Assembly (NCBI RefSeq): GCF_002294995.1
Contig: NZ_NSGF01000014.1
Coordinates: 62,001 to 126,000 of the forward strand
Source: Mesorhizobium sp. WSM3860
GTDB lineage: Bacteria; Pseudomonadota; Alphaproteobacteria; Rhizobiales; Rhizobiaceae
Length of the DNA: 64,000 nucleotides
Reading direction: 5' to 3'
Below the pieces are notes generated by a model, which was given only the letters and a program-made list of their open reading frames with translations, did no database searches and was not told the origin of the DNA. The translations under genes and the position numbers were made by a program. Shown here piece after piece: positions 35,517 through 43,590 of the stretch (the stretch's first letter is position 1; the number at the start of each line of letters is the position of its first letter).

Positions 35517-36421
35517 TGGTTTGCTCCCGACGTGATCTGGGCGACCGTGCGCTTCAGCGTGGCGACGACAGTCTGGAGGGATCGCTTTTCTTCCGAATTG
35601 AGAGGCCGCAGTGGCGCGCGCACGCCGCCTGTCTTCAGGCCGATCAGCTCGCATCCATGCTTGATCGACTGGACGAACTTGCCGCATTCGAGAAAGTCCA
35701 TCAGCGGCAGCATCGCGCTCATGATGGCGCGGCCCTTGTCGAAGTTCTTTTCGAGCACGCAGGCCTCGTAGAGCGCGACGTGCTCGCGCGGCAGGAAGTT
35801 CGAGCCGGCGCAGACCCAGCTCCTGGCGCCCCAGGCGAAGAATTCCAGCGCCTGGTCGTCCCAGCCGCAGGAGAGCGAGATGTGCGGGAACTTGCGGGCA
35901 AGCCGGTGCAAATTGCCCATGTCGCCGGAGCTTTCCTTGATGGCGACGACGTTGCGGGATTTGCCGACGCGGGAGAAATACTCCTCGCTCATCATCACGC
36001 CCATGCGGGCTGGATAGTTGTAGAGCATGATCGGCAGGTTGGCCGCGCGGTCGACGGTGAGCGCATGAACAGCATTCTCGCGCTCCGTCGGCAGGGCATA
36101 TGGTGGCGACGAGACGAGGATCGCGTCGGCGCCGATCTCCTTCGCCGCCTTGGCGTATTCGACCGAATCTTCGGTCCTGGTAGCGCCTGTGCCGATGACC
36201 AGCGGAAGGCGGGTGCCGATCACCTGCTTGGCGTAAGCGCCGAGGTCGAAGCGCTCCTGGGCGCTCTGGGCGTAGTATTCGCCGGTCGATCCGCCGACGA
36301 TGATGCCGTGCACCTTGGCTTCGATCAGTGACTCGAGAACGTCGGCAAAAGCGGCGTTGTCGATCTGACCGTCCGGACCGAGCGGCGTCACCGCCGGCGT
36401 GTAGATGCCCTCAAACTTCAA
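35501..36421 (-). CDS. DapA-family lyase/deaminase (island copy 1)
   Basis: Class I aldolase-fold enzyme of 306 residues. Schiff-base lysine is in VVAIKESSGD and the proton-relay tyrosine in MLYNYPAR; GGSTGEYY matches the substrate-carboxylate loop. In hydroxyproline breakdown a DapA-family deaminase turns pyrroline-4-hydroxy-2-carboxylate into ketoglutarate semialdehyde, the substrate of an aldehyde dehydrogenase, which is the next gene here. Start is a TTG at 36421 with GGAG seven bases ahead, giving the normal KFEGIYTPAVTPLG opening; an earlier ATG would add a foreign leader. First gene of the eight-gene operon. Confidence 0.88.
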   Translation of the reverse strand: MKFEGIYTPAVTPLGPDGQIDNAAFADVLESLIEAKVHGIIVGGSTGEYYAQSAQERFDLGAYAKQVIGTRLPLVIGTGATRTEDSVEYAKAAKEIGADAILVSSPPYALPTERENAVHALTVDRAANLPIMLYNYPARMGVMMSEEYFSRVGKSRNVVAIKESSGDMGNLHRLARKFPHISLSCGWDDQALEFFAWGARSWVCAGSNFLPREHVALYEACVLEKNFDKGRAIMSAMLPLMDFLECGKFVQSIKHGCELIGLKTGGVRAPLRPLNSEEKRSLQTVVATLKRTVAQITSGANQCMSL

Positions 36422-36487
36422 GACATTTCTCCATCGATGGAGTGGCCGTTTCGACCAATGCGTCATTCGGCAAAACGAAGGCCATCC

Positions 36488-36511
36488 GCGAATTCCCAAG
36501 CGGGAATTCGC
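36488..36511. promoter_or_regulatory. Perfect ten-base inverted repeat before the eight-gene operon
   Basis: GCGAATTCCC and GGGAATTCGC around AAGC, 67 bases before the TTG start at 36421. It sits between the likely promoter and the gene, so it may be an operator or a leader hairpin. No other copy was noticed in the window. Confidence 0.5.
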
Positions 36512-36570
36512 AGCGCTCGAAACCGGTTGATCGCGTTTGATGACGCGGAAGATTGCACGTCAGCATCCGA

Positions 36571-36607
36571 GAGTCAACAGATTGTATAATTTGCGTACAC
36601 ATAAAAA
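36571..36607 (-). promoter_or_regulatory. Promoter/operator module A of the eight-gene operon
   Basis: Plus strand reads GAGTCAAC then RGATTGTATAA... and ...GTACACATAAA. On the minus strand it is an operator-like block followed by a -35-like TTGACT (36577-36572), about 150 bases before the operon start. A nearly identical block is at 49375-49410 before the GntR gene. The shared part covers about 30 bases with the two halves ATTGTAT and GTACACA in the same spacing. Confidence 0.6.
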
Positions 36608-36670
36608 ATATGGCACGAGTACAATCCCGAGAGCGCGCCGCCACCCGGCCCGTGGCGCGGGGGGCGTTCG

Positions 36671-37291
36671 CTAGTTGGAGGACTCGCGGGACCAGCCGAT
36701 CCGATAGATCCGCCCGGTCTGCGCCCCTTCGATGCTCTTGACGTATCCGAGGGCGGCTTCACTGGCCGGAACTGCTTTCGTGCCCCGGAAGTAAGGGGCA
36801 TAGATTGGCAGCGACTCCTCGATCACCGTCGGACTGACAAGGTTGATCCGCAGCCCTCGCTTCATCTCTATGGCTGCGCCGCGAACGAACCCCTCGAGCG
36901 CTCCGTTCACCAATGCAGCCGACGATCCTTGAGGCACCGGGTCGTCGTTGGTCAGTCCCGACGTCAAGGTGAAGGACCCTCCATCGCGAATGTATTCGAG
37001 CCCGTAGGTCACCAGATTGACTTGGCCCATGAGTTTGCTTTGCAGGCCGATTTCGAACTGTTCTGGCGTGAACTGGTCCAGCGGAGCGAAGTGGACTTCC
37101 CCCGCCGTACAGACCAGCGCGTCGAAGCTGCCGATTTTCTCGTAAAGGTTCCTGATCGAGTCGGGCTTGGAGATATCGACGCGCAAGTCGCCCCTGGTGC
37201 GACCCACGCGAACCACTTCATGCCGGGAATCCAATTCGGCAGCGACTGCCGCGCCTATCGTGCCACCGGACCCGACAACGACGACTTTCAT
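36671..37291 (-). CDS. Short-chain dehydrogenase/reductase-like protein lacking the YxxxK motif
   Basis: Rossmann-fold protein of 206 residues. The coenzyme motif is VVVVGSGGTIGAAVA, with TRGDLRVDI then DALVCTAGEV as in SDRs. The serine region TLTSGLTNDDP is present, but the classical tyrosine and lysine are not: the stretch reads SSAALVNGALEGFVRG. This short subgroup exists and is poorly characterised, so activity is uncertain. It is the last gene of the second leftward set. ATG at 37291 is favoured over the one at 37309. Confidence 0.8.
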   Translation of the reverse strand: MKVVVVGSGGTIGAAVAAELDSRHEVVRVGRTRGDLRVDISKPDSIRNLYEKIGSFDALVCTAGEVHFAPLDQFTPEQFEIGLQSKLMGQVNLVTYGLEYIRDGGSFTLTSGLTNDDPVPQGSSAALVNGALEGFVRGAAIEMKRGLRINLVSPTVIEESLPIYAPYFRGTKAVPASEAALGYVKSIEGAQTGRIYRIGWSRESSN

Positions 37292-37361
37292 CACACGGCC
37301 TCTCGACAAAATGATGAGTTGGTTCGTGGCCCTGGGGCTGCGCCCGATTCCTGACTGACAT

Positions 37362-37391
37362 CGCAGGCGACGATTGCCGTCGCCGCCTGCG
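37362..37391 (-). terminator. Stem-loop after binding protein 2
   Basis: CGCAGGCG and CGCCTGCG eight-base arms, extended inside by GACG/CGTC with a bulge. It lies between the binding-protein stop (37405) and the SDR start, mirroring the loop after binding protein 1. Confidence 0.55.
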
Positions 37392-37404
37392 CAGCCGAAC
37401 TGGG

Positions 37405-38262
37405 CTATTTTTCAGCCATCACCGACCAGCGGTCGACCAGGTCCTTGTTCTGGTTCCACCAGTCGTCGACGGCCTGATCGAACGTCTTGCCGTCCTTCAC
37501 CTCGCCATTGATGGCGGTGATGTCCTCGATCGGCACGTAGACGCTCGCCAGCGCCTCGCGGGCATGCGGATCCTTGGCGGAGAAGCCTCGCTTGCCGATC
37601 CAGTAATAGCTCTGCGGCGGAGCGAAAATGTGCTTGGGGTCCTTCAGGAACTTCACGTCGTACTTCATCACCATCCAGGATGGCTTCCACAGCATCGTGA
37701 CGATGGGTTCCTTGCGTTGCATGGTCGACTGCAACTCCGCCGTCATGGCGGCGGTGCTTCCCTCGACGACCTTGTAGTTCAGGCCATAGGCCTTGACGGC
37801 TTCGCCGACCTCTCGCATGAGCCCCGAACCCGGCTCGATGCCGATGATCTTTCCGCCGACCTTGTCGCTGATCTGATTGAGCTGGTCGACCGAGTCGACG
37901 GGCACGTAGGACGGTACGACAAGGCCCTGGAACAGGCCGTGCGAGACGACAGAGATCTTCTCCAGCTTGGTCTTGTTCTTCTCCCAGTAGTCGGATGCGA
38001 CATAGTTGATCTGCGAAACGAGAATGTCAGCGTCGCCCTTGCTGAGGGCGCCGAACGCAATGCCCCATTCGGAGAATTTCACGAGCTCGACCTTGTAGCC
38101 CTCTTTCTCCATGAATTTCTTGGTGATCAGGCTGACCGGAAGCAGATCTTCCCAGCCCATCGTTCCGATTGTGATGGTCTTTTCCTGCGCCTGCGCCTGC
38201 GCGGACGCGACGGCCACGAATGTGGCCACAACAAGTGTCAGTTTTCTTATTATGTTACGCAT
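37405..38262 (-). CDS. Glycine-betaine-type periplasmic binding protein 2
   Basis: OpuAC/ProX-fold binding protein of 285 residues with a signal peptide to about residue 25 (ASAQAQA then QEKTITIG). It matches binding protein 1 in order and length: FSEWGIAFGALSKGDADI, KISVVSHGLFQGL, GIEPGSGLMREVG and QSYYWIGKRGFS. One notable change near the ligand loop is WKPSWM where the paralogue has WEPSWM. No ATPase or permease accompanies it, so it probably feeds the importer at 28846-31658 with a different ligand. Confidence 0.92.
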   Translation of the reverse strand: MRNIIRKLTLVVATFVAVASAQAQAQEKTITIGTMGWEDLLPVSLITKKFMEKEGYKVELVKFSEWGIAFGALSKGDADILVSQINYVASDYWEKNKTKLEKISVVSHGLFQGLVVPSYVPVDSVDQLNQISDKVGGKIIGIEPGSGLMREVGEAVKAYGLNYKVVEGSTAAMTAELQSTMQRKEPIVTMLWKPSWMVMKYDVKFLKDPKHIFAPPQSYYWIGKRGFSAKDPHAREALASVYVPIEDITAINGEVKDGKTFDQAVDDWWNQNKDLVDRWSVMAEK

Positions 38263-38297
38263 GCACGTTCCCTCCCATTAGGGCCGATGATAGGACC

Positions 38298-39170
38298 TCA
38301 GCCAAGCAGAGGCCCGAGCGAATGCCGCAGAGCCGCCTCTTGCTCGGACGAGAGCCTCCTTAGCGGCTTGCGGACGTTTCCGGTGCCGAAGCCGCGCAGC
38401 TGCGCTGCCCTCAGCACCGATGGTGTGTATGGCCCTCGCCAGATGAAAAGCAGCGACGGCAGCACCCGCTGCCAAAGCTGGAACGCCTCGTCATACTGTC
38501 TGGCGGTCACCAGCTCGTACAATCTGACTGCTTCGTAGGGCATGTAATTGGCTGCCCCCCAGATCACGCCGCGAGCACCGGCCAAGAGCGCGTAAAGCGT
38601 GGTCGTGTCGCAGCCGTTGAGGACAGCGCCTCGCGTGCGCAGGAACTCCTGGTGCACGGTGAAGTCGCCGGCGCTGTCTTTGATGTATCTGAAGTTCTTG
38701 AGCCCGCTGAGGCGGTCGAAAAGCCCCGCCGATACCGAAATCCCGGTCGCCTGCGGAATGTTGTAGCCGACGATGTCGATGCCGACAGCCGCATCGATTT
38801 CCTCGTAGAAGCTGAAAATGCCCTGCTCGTCGGATGGACCCTCGAAGTAGGGCGGCAGGATCATCAGGGCGTTCGCCCCGACGCACTCGGCTTGCCGAGA
38901 CCGCCGGATCACCTCCTCCACGTTGAGCGCGGAGCTTTGGCAAATCACATTGCATCGGCCGGCCACGAGCTTGACGCCAACCTCATAGAGACGGTTGCAT
39001 TCGCTTTCGGTCAGGTAGGGGTGCTGTCCGGTGCCGGATCCCAGCACCAGGCCGTGCACGCCGGCGGCAACATACTTTTCGACCAGTTCTTCGAAGATCG
39101 CGAAGTCGATCGCTCCATCCTCGTCGAATGGAGTCTGCATCGCCAGATTAATGCCCTTCAGGTCGCTCAT
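38298..39170 (-). CDS. DapA-family lyase (island copy 2)
   Basis: Class I aldolase-fold enzyme of 290 residues. The Schiff-base lysine is in RYIKDSAGDF and the tyrosine in VGYNIPQATG; GSGTGQHPYL is the carboxylate loop. It is a distant paralogue of copy 1. It lies between the oxidase (20 bases upstream) and the binding protein (35 bases downstream), so it should process the oxidase product. The ATG at 39170 has GAGGAATGGA before it; the longer frame to 39470 overlaps the oxidase and is not credible. Confidence 0.88.
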   Translation of the reverse strand: MSDLKGINLAMQTPFDEDGAIDFAIFEELVEKYVAAGVHGLVLGSGTGQHPYLTESECNRLYEVGVKLVAGRCNVICQSSALNVEEVIRRSRQAECVGANALMILPPYFEGPSDEQGIFSFYEEIDAAVGIDIVGYNIPQATGISVSAGLFDRLSGLKNFRYIKDSAGDFTVHQEFLRTRGAVLNGCDTTTLYALLAGARGVIWGAANYMPYEAVRLYELVTARQYDEAFQLWQRVLPSLLFIWRGPYTPSVLRAAQLRGFGTGNVRKPLRRLSSEQEAALRHSLGPLLG

Positions 39171-39190
39171 TCCATTCCTCTTCGATTTGA

Positions 39191-40546
39191 CTAAACCTCT
39201 GCGCCCGCCTGCTTGAAGCGAAGCGCCGTCACGAGGCGGACTCCCATGGCGGTGATCAGTCTTGGATAGGGTCTGCTTGGCTGGGCCCGGCCTTTCAGAA
39301 TCTCGATCACCGGCGATGAAAGACCGGCAGCGACTTCGGCAACCGCCTTTCCGAACGCGGCGCCCCTGGCCACGCCCGTTCCGTTGCAGAAAGCGGCTCC
39401 ATAGACGTTCTCTCCCAACTCGCCGAAGACCATGCCGCCGTTTTGCGCCAGCGTCAGGAGACCGCCCCAACTGGCCTCGAAACCGATGTGCGAAAGTTCG
39501 GGCCAGCGACGCTCGAACGCCACCTGCTGTTGAATTCGGGCCCTTTCGACGTCCTTCGCGGTCGTCTTGAAATCACGCGCGTAGGCGTAGACGTTCCGCA
39601 GGAAGAGCCTGTTGTCGCTGGTGCGCCGTACCGTCGTTCCGAAGCTGTTCGCCGGTATCAGTCCGTAAGCCTCTTTGTTGCCGACTAGCGAAAGCTCCCG
39701 CTCGGTTAGTTGCCTGGTCATGCTCGCGAAGGTGTAGAGCGGTATTGCGCGGTTTTCGAAAAAGCCGAACTTCGTGAGATAACCCGAGGCGCAGATAATT
39801 ACCTTCGAGGCTCTTATCGTGCCGGTAAGGGTCTCGCAGACGTGCTTCGGAGTGCCAAACTGCACCGCCGTAATTGGGGTATTCTCGTGCACCGTCACGT
39901 TTGCCGGCAGTCGTTTTGTAGCGCTCTTCATATACTTGGCCGGCTGGACAAGTATCGTGCCGGGATGGTGTATCGCCTTGATGTAATGCCTGCTGCCGGT
40001 GATCGCGCGAATTTCCTCGCGCTCGGTCCAGCTGTACCTTTGTCCGAGCACGTCAAGGGCTTCGGAAAAGCGTCGTAGGTCCTCTACACCGTGGGCAGTG
40101 GCAGCACTATGGTACTTGCCCTGCGGATCCCAGTCGCAGTCGACGCCGTGGTCCTCAATGGCGCTTCGGATGTAGGCGATGCCGTCGAGGTTGACGAACA
40201 GTTCCTCCTTGTTGCCCTTGATGTCTTCGACGAAGTCCTGCTTGCGAGGGTTGTGGGCAAGGTCGATAACGAATCCCATGCATCGCCCTGACGCGTTGTT
40301 GCCGATGCGGCCAGCGTCAACCAAGATCACGGAGGCATCAGGGTTGAGTTCCGCAAAGCGGCGCGCCGCATGAAGCCCCATCCAGCCGCCGCCAATGACG
40401 AGACAGTCACAGACTGTATCGCCCTTTTGCGGGACAAGTGGGAGTTCGGGGCCTGATGCCAAGTACCACCCGGAATCGGTCGGTTCCGGATTGGGCAACT
40501 CGACGACCCTGCGTTCCTTCAACACTGTCCGATTGAGTGAATTCAT
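39191..40546 (-). CDS. FAD-dependent oxidoreductase, DAO family (island copy 2)
   Basis: Flavoprotein of 451 residues. CLVIGGGWMGLHAARRFAE at about 49-67, then NNASGRCMGFVIDLAHNP and the terminal FCNGTGVARGAAFGKAVAE. Layout and length match copy 1 at 32671, and both end with a similar C-terminal tail, so the two arose by duplication or share an ancestor. It likely oxidises an N-methyl or cyclic amino acid. First gene of the second leftward set, opposite a LysR gene; a GAGCTTG-N11-CAAGCTC box lies 28 bases before its start. Confidence 0.9.
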   Translation of the reverse strand: MNSLNRTVLKERRVVELPNPEPTDSGWYLASGPELPLVPQKGDTVCDCLVIGGGWMGLHAARRFAELNPDASVILVDAGRIGNNASGRCMGFVIDLAHNPRKQDFVEDIKGNKEELFVNLDGIAYIRSAIEDHGVDCDWDPQGKYHSAATAHGVEDLRRFSEALDVLGQRYSWTEREEIRAITGSRHYIKAIHHPGTILVQPAKYMKSATKRLPANVTVHENTPITAVQFGTPKHVCETLTGTIRASKVIICASGYLTKFGFFENRAIPLYTFASMTRQLTERELSLVGNKEAYGLIPANSFGTTVRRTSDNRLFLRNVYAYARDFKTTAKDVERARIQQQVAFERRWPELSHIGFEASWGGLLTLAQNGGMVFGELGENVYGAAFCNGTGVARGAAFGKAVAEVAAGLSSPVIEILKGRAQPSRPYPRLITAMGVRLVTALRFKQAGAEV

Positions 40547-40574
40547 GAGCAGCTCGCGACGAATGAGAGGACCT

Positions 40575-40599
40575 GAGCTTGTACGGTCCGCTCAAGCTC
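40575..40599. promoter_or_regulatory. LysR-type binding box GAGCTTG-N11-CAAGCTC
   Basis: Perfect seven-base arms with an 11-base spacer, the spacing typical of LysR sites, in the 133-base divergent region between the oxidase (start 40546) and the LysR gene (start 40680). Confidence 0.7.
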
Positions 40600-40679
40600 G
40601 CTTTGGATCGCCATTCGAATAGCCTAGCCAGCGCTCATCTCGTAGACGAAAAAGATAGCGTCTGATATCAATCAGCTTC

Positions 40680-41630
40680 ATGTCGAAGCTCAGAAGCCTA
40701 GTTCCGTCCACACATTCCCTGTTTGTTTTTGAAGCAGCCGCTCGCACGTTGAGTTTCAAAAGCGCGGCTGCTGAATTGAACGTCACCCAGCCTAGCGTCT
40801 CTCACACGATCAAAACATTCGAGAGGCACTGCGGTACCGCGCTCTTCGCGCGAGACAATCGGGGCGTGCAGCTGACCGAGGCTGGGCGGCAACTCTATGA
40901 CGAGGTTCGAACCAGCTTTCGTCGACTGGAGCAGAGGCTGGAGGCGATATCGGACGGGGGCACCAAATATATCACCTTCGCCGCATCCACGTCGCTTGCC
41001 GCTCACTGGCTGGCGCCGCAGCTCTATCATTTCCAAGAAGTGCATCCCGACGTCAGAATCAAGGTGGTGGCAACCGACCGTGACATCGAGCCCGACCATG
41101 AAGTCGACGTCACGGTGTGGGTTCGGCCCCGCGATTTCGAGCGAAGCAACAGCTGGTTCGTATGCGATGAGATCGTGTTCCCAGTCTGCTCTCCAGGATA
41201 CCTGCTATCGCATCCCGCTCCCACCACAGTCGACGACTTGACCCATCACAAGCTGATCCACTCCTCGGACGCTTTTCGCAAGCGAATGAGCTGGGCCGAG
41301 TGGGTCGAGCTTGCCGGCGGCATCGGTAGTGAGATCAAGGAAGACATAGTTTTCAACGACTATCAGCTCACGCTGCAAGCGGCCCTCGCTGGCGAAGGGA
41401 TATCGCTGGGCTGGTCTTTGACGGCCCAGCACCTCCTAAACAGGCGTCTTCTCGTTCGCCCGATCGAAAAGACGATTCAGACCGACAGAGCTTTTTTCCT
41501 GCTTTCTAGCGATGATGCCACGAGGAACAAACGGTGCAAGGTCCTGGTCGACTGGTTCCTGGCGCAATCGCGCGAACTTCGCACCGGGGACAAGCTGCCG
41601 CAGGCAATCGAATATCCCTCCCAGACATAA
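40680..41630 (+). CDS. LysR-family regulator (GcvA-like) of the second catabolic set
   Basis: A 316-residue LysR protein of the GcvA group: LFVFEAAARTLSFKSAAAEL and NVTQPSVSHTIK form the helix-turn-helix (about 14-50), and the effector domain contains the GcvA-type DVTVWVRPRDF and ends with GEGISLGWSLTAQHLL. It is divergent from the oxidase-DapA-binding protein-SDR set and close to a perfect 25-base box, so it probably activates that set and may also act on the methyltransferase gene 116 bases downstream. Its last 70 residues have a homologous fragment at 43290-43496. Confidence 0.92.
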   Translation: MSKLRSLVPSTHSLFVFEAAARTLSFKSAAAELNVTQPSVSHTIKTFERHCGTALFARDNRGVQLTEAGRQLYDEVRTSFRRLEQRLEAISDGGTKYITFAASTSLAAHWLAPQLYHFQEVHPDVRIKVVATDRDIEPDHEVDVTVWVRPRDFERSNSWFVCDEIVFPVCSPGYLLSHPAPTTVDDLTHHKLIHSSDAFRKRMSWAEWVELAGGIGSEIKEDIVFNDYQLTLQAALAGEGISLGWSLTAQHLLNRRLLVRPIEKTIQTDRAFFLLSSDDATRNKRCKVLVDWFLAQSRELRTGDKLPQAIEYPSQT

Positions 41631-41746
41631 ATTGGGTTTAAGGCCAACGCAAACTTTTGCGCATTCTCACAACCAGTTCCCACCCCTATCATTCCTTCCC
41701 ATGAATTGAGGGCCGCTTCTGCGCCCCGCCCAGGGAAGCTACGAGA

Positions 41747-43285
41747 ATGGATACTGATGCTCCGGTAGTCCGGCGCCGCGGAGGGCGATCTTCGGTCGTT
41801 GCTGCACGGGAGATGGAAAAGAGGCCTCGCGTTTCGACCATCAAGTACGGCATCAAACCGGTAGAGGCGGTCAGCGCCGAGCAGCTCGAACGGATCCACC
41901 AGGCTTCGCTGGCCATCCTGCGTGAAATCGGCATCGAATTTCGCGACGAGACCGCCATCCGGCAATGGAAGGATGCCGGCGCCGATGTCCGTGACCACCG
42001 CGTGCGCCTAGGGGGCGACATGGTCATGGACCTTCTCTCCAAGGCTCCGTCAAGCTTCGAAATGACGTCTCGGGATCCGTCGCAGCGCTTCACTATCGCG
42101 CCCGACACGATGACATTCGGAGCCATGCAGGGCGCTCCGAACATCCGTGACCTCCAAGGTGTCAGACGCGCCTCCACGATCGAAGATCTGCGGAACATGA
42201 ATCGGCTGACGCAGATGCTTCCCGGTTTTCATATCGCCGGCGGCTTCACCTGCGAGCCGACCGATATAGCGGTGCCATGGCGCCACTTGCATATCAATCA
42301 CTCGAGCCTGGTCGAGACCAACATGCCATTCTTCGGTCTCACAACCGGGCAGCAGCGCGCCGAGGACTCGATAGCGATGGGTCGCATCGTCCACGGCAAG
42401 GCGTTCATGGACGACAACGCTGTGATGATCGGACACGTCTCGGGAAACTCGCCGCTCGTCTGGGACGCGACGATGCTCGAAGGCCTGCGCGCTTTCGTCG
42501 AAGCGAACCAGGTGGTGCTGCTTTCCCCCTTCGTGCTTGGTGCGGCCAACACTCCGGCGGACATTCCAGCCACCATCGCACAGTTGAATGCAGAGGCGCT
42601 CGCCGCCCTCGCATACACTCAACTGGTCAAGCCCGGCGCCAAGATGATCTACGGGCAATACTCGGTTTCTGTGTCGATGCGTAGCGGAGCCCCGATGTCT
42701 GGCATGCCGGAGGTCACGCTGATCAACGCGGTGATCGGCCAGTTGGCGAGGCGGTACGGCGTGCCGTGGCGAACCACCGCGTCCCAGTCCTCGGCCAAGA
42801 CTTTCGATGCGCAATCGGGCTATGAATCGGCGGTCGCCTATATGTCAGGCGCCAGCGCCAACGCAAATTTGATGATGCATGCGGGCGGCTGGGATGAGGC
42901 AGGGCTGGTCTGCTGCATGGCCAAGTTCGTCGCCGACGCCGAGCAGAATTTGCTGATCGAGAAGTACGCTCAAGGCATAACTTTCGATCATTTCGACGAC
43001 GCGCTCGAAGCCGTGCGGCGCATCGGCCCCGGGGGGCACTATCTCGGCGACTCATTCACCCTAAAACGTTTCAAGGACGCCTTCATCGCACCCGAAATCC
43101 TCGACTACCTCAGCTACGAGCAGTGGAAGGTACAGGGATCGAAGGACATGGCGCAACGTTGCCGCGACAAAGCGAAGGCGATCATCGCGAGCTATGAACA
43201 GCCTTCGATGGACCCTGCGGTACGCGAGGAGCTCGACGCCTTTGTCGCGAAACGTCAGGAGGAGATTTCACCGAGCATCGCCTAG
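41747..43285 (+). CDS. Trimethylamine-methyltransferase (MttB) family protein, non-pyrrolysine type
   Basis: Cytoplasmic TIM-barrel methyltransferase of 512 residues. MttB-family features: EQLERIHQASLAILREIGIE near the start, GAMQGAPNIRDLQGVRR, GFTCEPTDIAVPWRHL, and DAQSGYESAVAYMSGASANA before a C-terminal LGDSFTLKRFKDAF. There is no in-frame amber codon, so it is of the type that demethylates quaternary amines such as glycine or proline betaine rather than trimethylamine. Those enzymes pass the methyl group to a corrinoid protein; none is encoded in this window. Neighbours (betaine-type binding proteins, an N-methylproline-demethylase-like flavoprotein) support a betaine substrate. Confidence 0.88.
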   Translation: MDTDAPVVRRRGGRSSVVAAREMEKRPRVSTIKYGIKPVEAVSAEQLERIHQASLAILREIGIEFRDETAIRQWKDAGADVRDHRVRLGGDMVMDLLSKAPSSFEMTSRDPSQRFTIAPDTMTFGAMQGAPNIRDLQGVRRASTIEDLRNMNRLTQMLPGFHIAGGFTCEPTDIAVPWRHLHINHSSLVETNMPFFGLTTGQQRAEDSIAMGRIVHGKAFMDDNAVMIGHVSGNSPLVWDATMLEGLRAFVEANQVVLLSPFVLGAANTPADIPATIAQLNAEALAALAYTQLVKPGAKMIYGQYSVSVSMRSGAPMSGMPEVTLINAVIGQLARRYGVPWRTTASQSSAKTFDAQSGYESAVAYMSGASANANLMMHAGGWDEAGLVCCMAKFVADAEQNLLIEKYAQGITFDHFDDALEAVRRIGPGGHYLGDSFTLKRFKDAFIAPEILDYLSYEQWKVQGSKDMAQRCRDKAKAIIASYEQPSMDPAVREELDAFVAKRQEEISPSIA

Positions 43286-43289
43286 TCGC

Positions 43290-43496
43290 GGCGAGGGGAT
43301 CGCGTTCGATTGGTCGCTGACGGCCCAATATCTTCTCGCAAACAAGCTTCTCCTGCGCCCGTTGCCGTCGGAAATAAGAACCGACAGGGCCTTTTTTCTG
43401 CTGACCAACGATCGTGCGGGCCAAGGCCGAAAATGGCGCGAGCTCGTGGATTGGCTCATGTCCCAGTCGAAAGAGCTTCGCGTGGAACGCGATTGA
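43290..43496 (+). pseudogene. C-terminal remnant of a second GcvA-like LysR regulator
   Basis: Starting five bases after the methyltransferase stop, the frame reads GEGIAFDWSLTAQYLL, then RTDRAFFLLTND and ELVDWLMSQSKELR to a stop at 43496. This matches the final 70 residues of the LysR protein at 40680 with about half the residues identical, so it is the tail of a related but different LysR gene. No start or DNA-binding domain is present. The sharp edge at the methyltransferase stop suggests that the methyltransferase gene replaced or was inserted into the rest. Confidence 0.8.
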
Positions 43497-43590
43497 CTCT
43501 CCGAGCTGTGCGACCGCCGCCGGACCGGATCATAGGCTCGATGAACGGCGAAAGCTTGCTTGGCGGCCGCCTGTCTCTCGGCCGGCCGCA

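Noticed and set aside
34071-35771. Long plus-strand frame opposite the aldehyde dehydrogenase gene
   Set aside because: Antisense shadow of a gene with intact catalytic motifs.
41747-43285. Pyrrolysine-containing methyltransferase
   Set aside because: No in-frame amber codon interrupts the gene, so pyrrolysine is not used here.
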